A stretch of DNA of 64,000 nucleotides from the NCBI RefSeq assembly GCF_017592335.1, contig NZ_JACNMP010000010.1, positions 1 to 64,000 on the forward strand, given 5' to 3'. A model generated the notes under the pieces. That model was given only the letters and a program-made list of their open reading frames with translations, was not told where the DNA came from and did not search any database. Below, piece after piece: positions 8,973 to 17,888 of the stretch. How positions within the stretch are numbered: the first letter of the stretch is position 1; the number at the start of each line of letters is the position of its first letter. This DNA comes from Pseudaestuariivita rosea. GTDB taxonomy: Bacteria; Pseudomonadota; Alphaproteobacteria; Rhodobacterales; Rhodobacteraceae. A program made the translations under genes and the position numbers.

Positions 8973-10169
8973 ATGAAACAGGTTGATATCGTTATTTCCG
9001 GTGGGGGTGTTGCGGGTCTGACCGCCGCTGCGGCATTCGGGGCAGAGGGGTTTGATGTGTTATGCGTCGATCCTGCACCACCCGTCACGGAACGAAATGT
9101 TGAGGGCGCTGATCTGCGCACCACCGCGTTTCTGCAGCCTGCACGTGATTTCCTTGAACAGGCGAACCTTTGGCCGCGACTGCAGGATTATGCCACTGAT
9201 CTGGCTGTTATGCGCATTGTCGATGCGGGCGGGCCGCGGATTGCCGCGCGTATGACCAAGGATTTCCGGTCATCTGATATCTCGGATCAACCGTTCGGTT
9301 GGAACCTGCCGAACTGGTTGTTGCGGCGCGAAATGACCGCCCGACTGGCAGAGCTGCCGAATGTCGATTTCAGACCGGGCGTCGCCGTCGCTGATGTCGT
9401 GACCCGGGAAACACAGGCCATCGTGATGCTGTCAGACGGCGATCAGATCAGAGCGCGGCTGGTGATCGGCGCCGATGGTCGCAATTCGGCCGTGCGGCAG
9501 GCCATTGGGGTAGGCGTGAAAACCCGCCGCTATGGTCAGAAAGCCCTGGCGTTTGCCGTGACCCATTCCGTGCGCCATGAAAATGTTTCAACTGAAATTC
9601 ACAGATCAGGCGGGCCATTCACCTTGGTTCCGCTGCCTGATTACGAAGGCCGCCCGTCATCGGCCGTTGTCTGGATGGAAGAGGGGGCCGAGGCCAAACG
9701 CCTGTTTGACCTTGCTGTCCCAGAGTTCGAAGAGGCGATGACCGAACGATCCTGCTACGTCAATGGCCCGCTGAAGCTGGCATCGCAAAAGACAATCTGG
9801 CCAATCATCAGCCAGATCGCCGACCGGTTTTACGGTGAACGAACCGCACTGGTGGCCGAGGCGGCCCATGTCGTGCCCCCTATCGGCGCGCAGGGTCTGA
9901 ATATGAGTCTTGCGGATATTTCAGTGCTACTTGATCTGGCGAAACAGAAACCGGATGCGTTGGGATCGACCGAGATGCTGCAAAAATACCACCGCAGTCG
10001 CTATCCTGAGATTCAACTGCGTGTCACTGGCGTCGATATGTTGAACAGGGCATCCATGCTGAAGGCCCAACCATTGAAGGATCTGCGCGCGTTTGGACTG
10101 AATGCGTTGCATAGCGTGACACCCGTTCGAAAATCCCTGATGAAGCTAGGGCTTGGCGTGCGTGGCTAA
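8973..10169 (+). CDS. UbiH/UbiF/VisC-type FAD-dependent hydroxylase
   Basis: A 398-residue flavoprotein monooxygenase. The N-terminal dinucleotide fold contains GGGVAG (10-15) and an acidic strand end (LCVD). The DG motif reads GADGRNSAVR around residues 165-175. The third FAD motif, normally GDAAH, reads AEAAH, followed by PPIGAQGLNMSLAD, so the first two residues are substituted while the rest is conserved. Family members hydroxylate the aromatic ring in ubiquinone synthesis. A GGAGG ribosome-binding site precedes ATG 8973. It could be UbiH or a paralogue; the exact ring position cannot be told from sequence alone. Confidence 0.82.
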   Translation: MKQVDIVISGGGVAGLTAAAAFGAEGFDVLCVDPAPPVTERNVEGADLRTTAFLQPARDFLEQANLWPRLQDYATDLAVMRIVDAGGPRIAARMTKDFRSSDISDQPFGWNLPNWLLRREMTARLAELPNVDFRPGVAVADVVTRETQAIVMLSDGDQIRARLVIGADGRNSAVRQAIGVGVKTRRYGQKALAFAVTHSVRHENVSTEIHRSGGPFTLVPLPDYEGRPSSAVVWMEEGAEAKRLFDLAVPEFEEAMTERSCYVNGPLKLASQKTIWPIISQIADRFYGERTALVAEAAHVVPPIGAQGLNMSLADISVLLDLAKQKPDALGSTEMLQKYHRSRYPEIQLRVTGVDMLNRASMLKAQPLKDLRAFGLNALHSVTPVRKSLMKLGLGVRG

Positions 10170-10624
10170 CCGATTGGTCCGGCCAGACGTTCTTCGCTGA
10201 GCAATACATTTGCCTCGACGTTGCCGACGCCGGGCAGGGTCATAATCCGTCGGCGCAGAACGCGTTCAAAATCCGGGATATCGCGGGCCACGACCCGCAA
10301 GCGATAATCATACATGCCCAAAACATGCTGGACGGTTTGCACTTCGGGAATAGCGATGACGGCACGTTCAAAGTCATCAAGACTCACACGCCCTTTGGTT
10401 GCCAGTTTGATCCCCAGAAATACAGTCACCGTAAAGCCCAGTTTCTGCAGATCAAGATCAAGTCGTTGACCCGCCAGCACTTTATTGTCCTGCAACCTTT
10501 TGATCCTGCGCCAGCAGGCGGGCTGGCTGATACCAAGGCGCCGCCCGATTTCCCCCGCACTTAGCGTCGCATCATCAGCCAGGGCGCGCAGGATGCCCCG
10601 GTCGGTTTCATCCAGATCAATCAT
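10166..10624 (-). CDS. Lrp/AsnC-family transcriptional regulator
   Basis: A 152-residue Lrp-like regulator. The N-terminal helix-turn-helix includes SAGEIGRRLGISQPACWRRIKRL (about 20-45). It is followed by a RAM/AsnC ligand-binding domain with the typical segments VFLGIKLA and VLGMYDYRLRVVARD. Its start overlaps the end of the second Lrp-type gene by 4 bp (ATGA), so the two are probably translated from one message. Its 3' end overlaps the convergent hydroxylase gene by 4 bp. Confidence 0.9.
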   Translation of the reverse strand: MIDLDETDRGILRALADDATLSAGEIGRRLGISQPACWRRIKRLQDNKVLAGQRLDLDLQKLGFTVTVFLGIKLATKGRVSLDDFERAVIAIPEVQTVQHVLGMYDYRLRVVARDIPDFERVLRRRIMTLPGVGNVEANVLLSEERLAGPIG

Positions 10625-11076
10625 ATCGGCAGTGCCTGGGTTGATTTGATTTCGGCTACCTGCATCAAGGCCTCGATATCCGCGATATGTGGCAGCGTCA
10701 GGATCTTGCTGCGATAGATATCCTGATAATGCTGCATGTCCCGCGCCAGTACTGACAGGCGCACATCCACCTGGCCCAGAAATGTTTGAATTTCAATGAC
10801 TTCGGGGATCAGACGGGCCGTTAACAGAAACTGATCAAAGGCGGTCGCTTCAGACTTATCTAACGTAATGCGCAGACTGACCTCGACCTCATACCCAAGG
10901 GCGTGCCAGTTGATAATCGCCTTACGCCCCTGCAAAACGCCACGATCTTGCAGTTTTTCCAAGCGTCGCCAGCAGTTTGCGGCAGAGATATTGGTTAGTT
11001 CTGCCAGCTCTTTTGTGGAAGCGCCGGGAAAGGCCTGCAGTTGGCGCAACAAACGCCGATCCAGATCATCTAGCAT
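10621..11076 (-). CDS. Lrp/AsnC-family transcriptional regulator (first of a tandem pair)
   Basis: A 151-residue Lrp-like protein with the helix-turn-helix at about 18-45 (KELAELTNISAANCWRRLEKL) and a RAM domain. It resembles its downstream neighbour in domain order and may form heteromers with it. It is divergent from ilvC across a 124-bp AT-rich gap with a perfect inverted repeat. Control of branched-chain amino-acid synthesis and of its own operon is therefore the natural inference, because Lrp proteins often sense leucine or related amino acids. Confidence 0.9.
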   Translation of the reverse strand: MLDDLDRRLLRQLQAFPGASTKELAELTNISAANCWRRLEKLQDRGVLQGRKAIINWHALGYEVEVSLRITLDKSEATAFDQFLLTARLIPEVIEIQTFLGQVDVRLSVLARDMQHYQDIYRSKILTLPHIADIEALMQVAEIKSTQALPI

Positions 11077-11118
11077 GATTTTTTTATTTTATTAAAAAAC
11101 ATGAATGAATTTTTGCAA

Positions 11119-11134
11119 ATATTTCCAGAAATAT
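11119..11134. promoter_or_regulatory. Inverted repeat, candidate Lrp-type operator
   Basis: ATATTTC-CA-GAAATAT is a perfect 7-bp inverted repeat around two bases, in the AT-rich gap between the divergent Lrp pair and ilvC. Lrp/AsnC operators are AT-rich imperfect palindromes of about 15 bp, so position and form fit. Function is inferred. Confidence 0.5.
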
Positions 11135-11191
11135 CAAACTATGAAAATCAAATCTCAGCTTTAATGTTATTTTGCCTGCAGACATCAATAG

Positions 11192-12223
<1,032 letters not shown>

Positions 12224-12237
12224 TTTAGTGAAAGCCC

Positions 12238-12268
12238 GCACTGCATCGATAAATGGTGCAGTGCTTTT
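12238..12268 (+). terminator. Rho-independent terminator of ilvC
   Basis: GCACTGCA at 12238-12245 and TGCAGTGC at 12257-12264 form an 8-bp perfect stem with an 11-nt loop, followed directly by TTTT. It starts 14 bp after the ilvC stop codon. Confidence 0.8.
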
Positions 12269-12306
12269 AAGGCCGGTAAAGGTCGATGGTCTAAAGTAGG
12301 TGCTGC

Positions 12307-13224
12307 TTGGAAAATCCCGGATTGATCAACTGGGGCCGGATTATCCTGGTCGGCCTGATCTGGGGTGGTGCCTTTATGGCCGTCAAAATCGCGCTTGACG
12401 GATTTCAGCCGCTGACTTTGGCCGCCGGCCGTATTCTGATCGGTGCCTGCGCGCTATACATGCTGTTGAAGCTGCGCGGTGGCCGTTTGCCGCCTCTGCA
12501 CGACCGAACGCTTTGGCGCTTTATTCTAGCTATTGGGATACTGTCGTCCGCCCTGCCGTTTGCGTTGCTCAGCTGGGGGCAGCAGTACGTGCCGTCGGCC
12601 TTCGCTGGCATGACAATGGCGGCCTTGCCGATCTTTGTTCTGCCCCTGGCACATTTCTTCGTACCCGGTGACCGGATGAGTTGGCGCAAATCATTTGCCT
12701 TTGGGATCGGTTTTATTGGTACGACAATCCTGGTTGGAACGGGCGGATTGGGCGAGGTTGACGGAACGATTGAGCTGGTCGCGCGAACGGTGTGTATTAT
12801 GGCAGCCTTTTGTTACGCTGTCGGGTCAATCGTGACCCGTCTTTGTCCCGAAGTCGACCAACTGGCGCTGTCGACCGCTGCGCTGCTCGTTTCAACTATT
12901 GTGATGGTGCCAATCGCGTTGATTGTCGAAGGCGTGCCACCTGTGCCGCCACTTATCCCACTATCTGCACTCATATACCTGGGTCTGGTTCCGACCGCAG
13001 TTGCTTTCATCATAAAGGTCGCAGTGATACGGTCGGCGGGGCCAAGTTTCATGACCTTGACGAACTATCAGGTACCTGTCTGGTCTGTCCTCTTTGGATA
13101 TTTTTTCATGCAAGAGGCCCTGCCGCCGCAACTGTTTCTGGCCTTGATCCTAATCCTGTCAGGTATTGCGCTTAGCCAATGGTCGACCTTAAAACGTATC
13201 TTCTTTGTAAAGACCAAGCCATAA
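12307..13224 (+). CDS. DMT-superfamily (EamA) transporter
   Basis: A 305-residue inner-membrane protein with ten hydrophobic segments in two EamA repeats. The first repeat begins LVGLIWGGAFMAVKIAL and the second near residue 155. Such proteins export metabolites, often amino acids. The start is a TTG at 12307; the next ATG would cut into the first membrane helix, so TTG is preferred although no strong ribosome-binding site is visible. The substrate cannot be predicted. The GNAT gene follows after 7 bp, probably in the same transcript. Confidence 0.8.
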   Translation: MENPGLINWGRIILVGLIWGGAFMAVKIALDGFQPLTLAAGRILIGACALYMLLKLRGGRLPPLHDRTLWRFILAIGILSSALPFALLSWGQQYVPSAFAGMTMAALPIFVLPLAHFFVPGDRMSWRKSFAFGIGFIGTTILVGTGGLGEVDGTIELVARTVCIMAAFCYAVGSIVTRLCPEVDQLALSTAALLVSTIVMVPIALIVEGVPPVPPLIPLSALIYLGLVPTAVAFIIKVAVIRSAGPSFMTLTNYQVPVWSVLFGYFFMQEALPPQLFLALILILSGIALSQWSTLKRIFFVKTKP

Positions 13225-13231
13225 GCCCAAA

Positions 13232-13741
13232 ATGACCGATATCAAAATTGAGTTCGCGCATCGCAGATATCTGCCACAGATATTGGAAATGACTATGCAG
13301 ACACAGATCGAACATGCCGACCGGCAGCCAGATCAGTTTTCAAAAACACAGTTAGAGCCAAGCCTCTTGAAATTCTATAGATCCAGCTTTCGGCGTTGGG
13401 GCTTCTTACCTGCTTTCGCGTCTCAGCGTGTCATCGCCGCAGTTCAGGGTGATCATTTGGTCGGGTATATTGCCCTAAAGTTTAGAAGAGTCAGACGGTC
13501 GATTGTTTGGAGCGCCACAATCTATGACATTCGCGTCGACGCGGCCTTTCAGGGGCAAGGAGTCGGGCGCAGGTTGGTTGATTTTGCAACGACAGTGGCG
13601 AAGGACCGCGGATGTTTCATGATGTACGCGCACATATGGCATGACAACATCAGGTCGGCGCGGCTGTTTAGCTCTTGTGGCTTCGAAGAACACTACAGCC
13701 TCTACGGGCTTAGTCTGATGGAAACAGATGACGGCGGCTAA
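13232..13741 (+). CDS. GNAT-family N-acetyltransferase
   Basis: A 169-residue GNAT protein. The acetyl-CoA binding motif A is visible as the strand [20 protein letters not shown] near residues 93-112 (Q/RxxGxG/A pattern QGQGVG), followed by [18 protein letters not shown], the usual C-terminal motif B. The substrate is unknown. It follows the DMT transporter by 7 bp, so acetylation and export of a common compound is possible. Its last codon overlaps glmM on the other strand by 4 bp. Confidence 0.8.
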   Translation: MTDIKIEFAHRRYLPQILEMTMQTQIEHADRQPDQFSKTQLEPSLLKFYRSSFRRWGFLPAFASQRVIAAVQGDHLVGYIALKFRRVRRSIVWSATIYDIRVDAAFQGQGVGRRLVDFATTVAKDRGCFMMYAHIWHDNIRSARLFSSCGFEEHYSLYGLSLMETDDGG

Positions 13742-15075
13742 GTTGCTGCTTGCACCTCGGCCACGATGCCATCAACTACGTTTCTCAACAGGGCCTCGTC
13801 TTCGCACTCGGCCATGACCCGGATCAGCGGCTCGGTTCCGGATTTTCGGATCAACAAGCGTCCCTGGCCGTTCAACTCGGCTTCAGCCGCTGCGATGCGT
13901 GTTTGAACGGACTTTGTTTTCAGCGGATCACTGCTTTCATACCGCACGTTCTTCAAAAGCTGAGGCACCGGTTCAAATTGCTGTGCCAGACTGCTGGCGG
14001 GTTGACCGGTTCTGACCATCTCGGCCAGGAATTGCAGGCCAGCAATCAGACCATCGCCGGTGGTGGCATAATCGGTCATCACGATATGCCCCGATTGTTC
14101 GCCCCCCAGGTTCCAGCCGCCTTTTCGCATCGCCTCGACCACATATCTGTCACCGACGGGGGTCCGCTCAAGCTTTAGATCTTTGGATTTCAAAAACCGC
14201 TCAAGTCCAAGGTTCGACATGACTGTTGCGACCAAAGTGCTGTCCAGCAGGCGCCCTTCATCTGCCCATTTCGCTGCCATCAGGGCCATCAATTGATCGC
14301 CATCGGCCACGGTTCCGTTTTCATCCAGGATCATGACGCGGTCGGCGTCACCATCCAGACAAATGCCGACATGGGCGCTGTGGGCTATAATCGTATCAGC
14401 TGCAGTCTGCGGCGCGGTTGATCCGCATCCGTCATTGATGTTGAAACCATTCGGTGCGGCACCCACCGGAATGACATCCGCGCCAAGTTCCCACAGAACC
14501 TCAGGCGCCGTTTTATAGGCCGCACCGTGGGCGCAATCGATCACGACTTTCAGCCCATCCAAGCGGATGCCGGGCACTGTGGACTTGACCCTTTCATTAT
14601 ATCGAAAGCGCCCATCATAGATGTGTTTTGCCCGGCCGATATTCTGTGATTGAGCCGGTTCAACGCCGCTTTCCAGCATACTTTCGATCTCGGCCTCGGC
14701 CTCATCGTTCAGTTTGAAACCATCCGGGCCAAAAAATTTGATACCGTTATCGTGGTGCGGATTGTGGCTGGCTGATATCATGACCCCTACATCGGCGCGC
14801 ATTGATGGTGTCAAAAAACCAACCGCGGGCGTCGGAACCGGGCCAAGCAGCAATACATTCATCCCGGTCGAGGTAAAACCGGCCGTCAGCGCGTTTTCGA
14901 ACATATAGCCCGACAGCCGTGTATCTTTGCCGATCACCACGCGATGGGCCCTGCTGTTGTCGCGTCTGAAATATCGACCCGCTGCCGCCCCAAGGCGCAA
15001 GGCCATATCTGCGGTCATTGGGTGCGCATTTGCCCGACCTCGAACGCCGTCCGTTCCGAAGAGTTTGCGTGTCAT
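13738..15075 (-). CDS. glmM: Phosphoglucosamine mutase
   Basis: A 445-residue alpha-D-phosphohexomutase that converts glucosamine 6-phosphate to glucosamine 1-phosphate for peptidoglycan and LPS precursor synthesis. The N-terminus [13 protein letters not shown] is diagnostic of GlmM. The active serine lies in [12 protein letters not shown] (Ser103), the metal loop is DGDADR near residue 243, and the C-terminal phosphate loop is [14 protein letters not shown]. The start overlaps the folP stop by 4 bp (ATGA), giving a folB-folP-glmM operon, a gene order common in bacteria. Confidence 0.97.
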   Translation of the reverse strand: MTRKLFGTDGVRGRANAHPMTADMALRLGAAAGRYFRRDNSRAHRVVIGKDTRLSGYMFENALTAGFTSTGMNVLLLGPVPTPAVGFLTPSMRADVGVMISASHNPHHDNGIKFFGPDGFKLNDEAEAEIESMLESGVEPAQSQNIGRAKHIYDGRFRYNERVKSTVPGIRLDGLKVVIDCAHGAAYKTAPEVLWELGADVIPVGAAPNGFNINDGCGSTAPQTAADTIIAHSAHVGICLDGDADRVMILDENGTVADGDQLMALMAAKWADEGRLLDSTLVATVMSNLGLERFLKSKDLKLERTPVGDRYVVEAMRKGGWNLGGEQSGHIVMTDYATTGDGLIAGLQFLAEMVRTGQPASSLAQQFEPVPQLLKNVRYESSDPLKTKSVQTRIAAAEAELNGQGRLLIRKSGTEPLIRVMAECEDEALLRNVVDGIVAEVQAAT

Positions 15076-16082
15076 GGGTGCCCCATATCTATGGCCTGAC
15101 TTACGATCAGGGCTTGTTTGACCGATTTGATATCATGAACACGATGAATCTGCACCCCTTGGGCGATACCATAAAGTGTCGTCGACAAGGTGCCGGGTAA
15201 ACGTTCTGCCGGGTCAGGTGCATCAGTCAGCTTAGCAATAAAGCTTTTGCGTGAAGCACCCAGCAAAATCGGAACGCCCAAACCGTGAAAAAGGCCAAGC
15301 CCGTTCAAAAGTTTCAGATTATGTTCAAGTGTTTTGCCAAACCCGATACCCGGATCAACAATGATCTGATCGCGTCGGACGCCACGGGCTTCGGCATATT
15401 CAATCCGTTCCTGCAGAACGTCATAAACATCCAGCAAGACATCATCATATTGCGGGGCCTGCTGCATTGTCTCGGGGTCGCCCTGCGCATGCATTAGACA
15501 GATCGGAGTATTTTGCGCAGATGCAACAGCGCCGATCTTTGGGTCAAAGGTCATCGCAGCCACATCATTGATCAGTGTTGCGCCCGCATCGAGTGCGGCT
15601 TTTGCAACATCGGCCTTACGTGTATCGATTGACAGTGGCACCTGCGACTGTCCACGGATTGCTTTTATCACAGGTTGAGTGCGCCGAATTTCTTCTTCGA
15701 TATCAACATGTGCCGCGCCGGGTCGTGTGCTTTCCCCGCCGATATCGATGATATCCGCGCCGTTTTCTATCATCTTGATCGCATGGCGGCTGGCGATTTC
15801 GGCGGTATCAAATTGCCCACCGTCCGAAAAGCTGTCCGGTGTGACGTTCAGGATCCCCATAAGCGTCGGATTGCCGAAATCCAGTCCCGCCATGGGGGCT
15901 CTGGGGCGGCTTATGTTTCGAAGAACGTCGTCTGGGACATCTTTGATGGAAACAAGACTGGGTATTTCGCCCCGGATCAATCGCTCAGCATGGGTAAACC
16001 ATGCCCAGCCACCTGCAATTGATGCAGCATTGTCCGGACGCTTACTGCCGGTCTGTGCGATAGGGCGGTAATAGGTCGTCAT
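15072..16082 (-). CDS. folP: Dihydropteroate synthase
   Basis: About 336 residues, the TIM-barrel enzyme joining p-aminobenzoate to the pterin pyrophosphate in folate synthesis. The family start [16 protein letters not shown] is near residue 81, then [19 protein letters not shown], and near the C-terminus [13 protein letters not shown] and [11 protein letters not shown]. An N-terminal extension of about 75 residues precedes the catalytic barrel. The start ATG at 16082 gives a 4-bp overlap with folB; an ATG at 16100 is less compact. Confidence 0.95.
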   Translation of the reverse strand: MTTYYRPIAQTGSKRPDNAASIAGGWAWFTHAERLIRGEIPSLVSIKDVPDDVLRNISRPRAPMAGLDFGNPTLMGILNVTPDSFSDGGQFDTAEIASRHAIKMIENGADIIDIGGESTRPGAAHVDIEEEIRRTQPVIKAIRGQSQVPLSIDTRKADVAKAALDAGATLINDVAAMTFDPKIGAVASAQNTPICLMHAQGDPETMQQAPQYDDVLLDVYDVLQERIEYAEARGVRRDQIIVDPGIGFGKTLEHNLKLLNGLGLFHGLGVPILLGASRKSFIAKLTDAPDPAERLPGTLSTTLYGIAQGVQIHRVHDIKSVKQALIVSQAIDMGHP

Positions 16083-17008
16083 TTCAGGGGCAGGTCGCAT
16101 TGATTTGGTGAGACGAAAACAGTTTTATTGTCGTTGCGATGTCTTTGATCTTCACCAATGACAAAAAGCTGACGAGCGTTTACCTGAGTTGCAAACCAAT
16201 TCATCAGGCCAAGAACATCTGTTGGCTGAACTGATGGCCCGTCTACAGCATCCAGAACGATTTTTGATGGGGCCCAGACCGCGATCTGGTTGTTTTTCAT
16301 AGACCAATCAAGCTCGGTCAGGGTTTCGACAACAACGCACCGTCTATCCTTGCCGGCCAGTACCCAGGCATTTTGCTCAATCGCCAAAAGATCAATACGG
16401 CGTTGCGCCAAAGCAGCTTGCGATCTGGGTCTTGTGGACAACGCCATGCCGACAGATAGAATGGTTGGTATGGCCCTTTCTTCGATCTGATCAATCCAGG
16501 TGCTTAAACAAGGACTGTGGATCGCTTCTTCTGACAAGAATAAAACGACTGGTTTTGGATCTTCCATCGATCGCTTTTCAATTGATCGCAAGGGTCTTGA
16601 TCGGACAATTTCGACCCCTAGTGCATACGGCCCCTGGTCAAGCTTTTCGATGCGAACAAACGCGCGCATCGCCTGAGGTTCCAGCAAAATGCGGTCTGCA
16701 ATCCGTTCGGCCAGCGTCTCAAGCAGGTTTATGCGTTCAGCGGCCAGTTCGATATCGATAGCTTCTGTCACGCGATCATAAGACAGGATACGGTCCACAT
16801 CGTCATTTATCGGCCCGGTCAGTGGTTTGACTTCGACGACAATGTTGAAGCACACACGCTGTTGGGTGCCGCGTTCGGCCTGAAATGCCCCGATTTCAAC
16901 TTCGACAGTATGGTCGCGAACCGAAATTCGGTCCAATGGATCACCCATAGATGTGGCTGCCGACCTTTCAGACGGGTGTGCGAACGCAAGGTGGATATCA
17001 CTTGTCAT
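16079..17008 (-). CDS. folB: Dihydroneopterin aldolase-like protein with extra C-terminal domain
   Basis: Residues about 25-145 form a FolB domain (DPLDRISVRDHTVEVEIGAF, then LSYDRVTEAID and LLETLAERIAD, typical of dihydroneopterin aldolases). The remaining 165 residues are not HPPK, the usual fusion partner, which has different signatures. This part contains a strand LFLSEEAI and later WAPSKIVLDAVDGPS with DVLGLMNWFATQVNARQLFVIGE. That reminds me of the C-terminal half of amino-acid-kinase folds, but without a recognisable active site. The gene heads the folB-folP-glmM operon, so a folate role is likely. The extension's function is unknown. Confidence 0.75.
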   Translation of the reverse strand: MTSDIHLAFAHPSERSAATSMGDPLDRISVRDHTVEVEIGAFQAERGTQQRVCFNIVVEVKPLTGPINDDVDRILSYDRVTEAIDIELAAERINLLETLAERIADRILLEPQAMRAFVRIEKLDQGPYALGVEIVRSRPLRSIEKRSMEDPKPVVLFLSEEAIHSPCLSTWIDQIEERAIPTILSVGMALSTRPRSQAALAQRRIDLLAIEQNAWVLAGKDRRCVVVETLTELDWSMKNNQIAVWAPSKIVLDAVDGPSVQPTDVLGLMNWFATQVNARQLFVIGEDQRHRNDNKTVFVSPNQCDLPLK

Positions 17009-17057
17009 TCGACACCTGTTGCCCAGATTGCCGATGATGTCAAAGCCTAGCCGCTAA

Positions 17058-17717
17058 TCATCGCTGGGCGGTCTGATAGCTTTGTCTGTAAAAGTGGTGA
17101 TACCCGATTGTAGCCGTTCTGGGATAGACATTCGACCAGTGCGGGCGAACGGCTTTGGTGTGATAATGGGTGGCGCCGCCTGTCAGATCCTGAGGTGCAT
17201 CACCGTTCAGGATCAGCATCGCGACCTTGCCCACGCGCACAAACGCACGCTGCTCGGCAATCACCTCTTTGATGCCATCACATGTATAGCTGAACTGACA
17301 TGCATGCTTTCGACCCGTTCCCTGGTTGATCACAGCGCAAACCGTATCAGGATACCTTCTGTTTTCGACGCGGTTCATAATGACCTCGGCCACAGCGAAT
17401 TGCCCCTTGACGCTTTCGCCACGCGCTTCGAAATAAAGCGCCTCGGCCAGACAGCGCCATTCGGTTCCGCCACGGACCAGTTCTTGCTCTGCCAGCCAAG
17501 CGCGGGTGTACTCGATTTCAGTTGCGGCACTTTCGTCTGGTTGGACCTGAGAGAGCTGTCGCAGACGTTTTTCGTCCAGCATGTCGACGACATACCGTTC
17601 CTCTTCCATCAGAGATGAAAGTTGAATTTCCGCATGATCGCTGATCTCATCCGCAAAAGTCGTAAGTGGCGTCAGACCAAATATGACGCCCGCCCCCAAG
17701 ATGGCAAAAAGTTTCAT
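17058..17717 (-). CDS. Cell-wall hydrolase, SleB/CwlJ type, secreted
   Basis: A 219-residue exported protein with a signal peptide (residues 1-22, cleavage after TFA). After a charged linker, the Hydrolase_2 domain covers about 80-215, beginning CLAEALYFEARGES with the family's catalytic glutamate, followed by VAEVIMNRVENRRYPDTVC and GATHYHTKAVRPHWS. The family cleaves peptidoglycan. In non-sporulating alphaproteobacteria such proteins act in wall remodelling. It is a monocistronic gene, about 50 bp from folB. Confidence 0.88.
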   Translation of the reverse strand: MKLFAILGAGVIFGLTPLTTFADEISDHAEIQLSSLMEEERYVVDMLDEKRLRQLSQVQPDESAATEIEYTRAWLAEQELVRGGTEWRCLAEALYFEARGESVKGQFAVAEVIMNRVENRRYPDTVCAVINQGTGRKHACQFSYTCDGIKEVIAEQRAFVRVGKVAMLILNGDAPQDLTGGATHYHTKAVRPHWSNVYPRTATIGYHHFYRQSYQTAQR

Positions 17718-17888
17718 AATATCACCCAGTTTTAGATCATCTGCATGGCAGCCTGCAAATGCTGCGCTGTCTAGCGAATGGATTCCCTTTCGTCCAGTAT
17801 GGATTCCATGACTTTAAACCGCACCCCGGCCACCAAGCGCTGGATAGCGGTCATAAGTTGCTATTTCGTTCACAGCCTTTGACATGGT

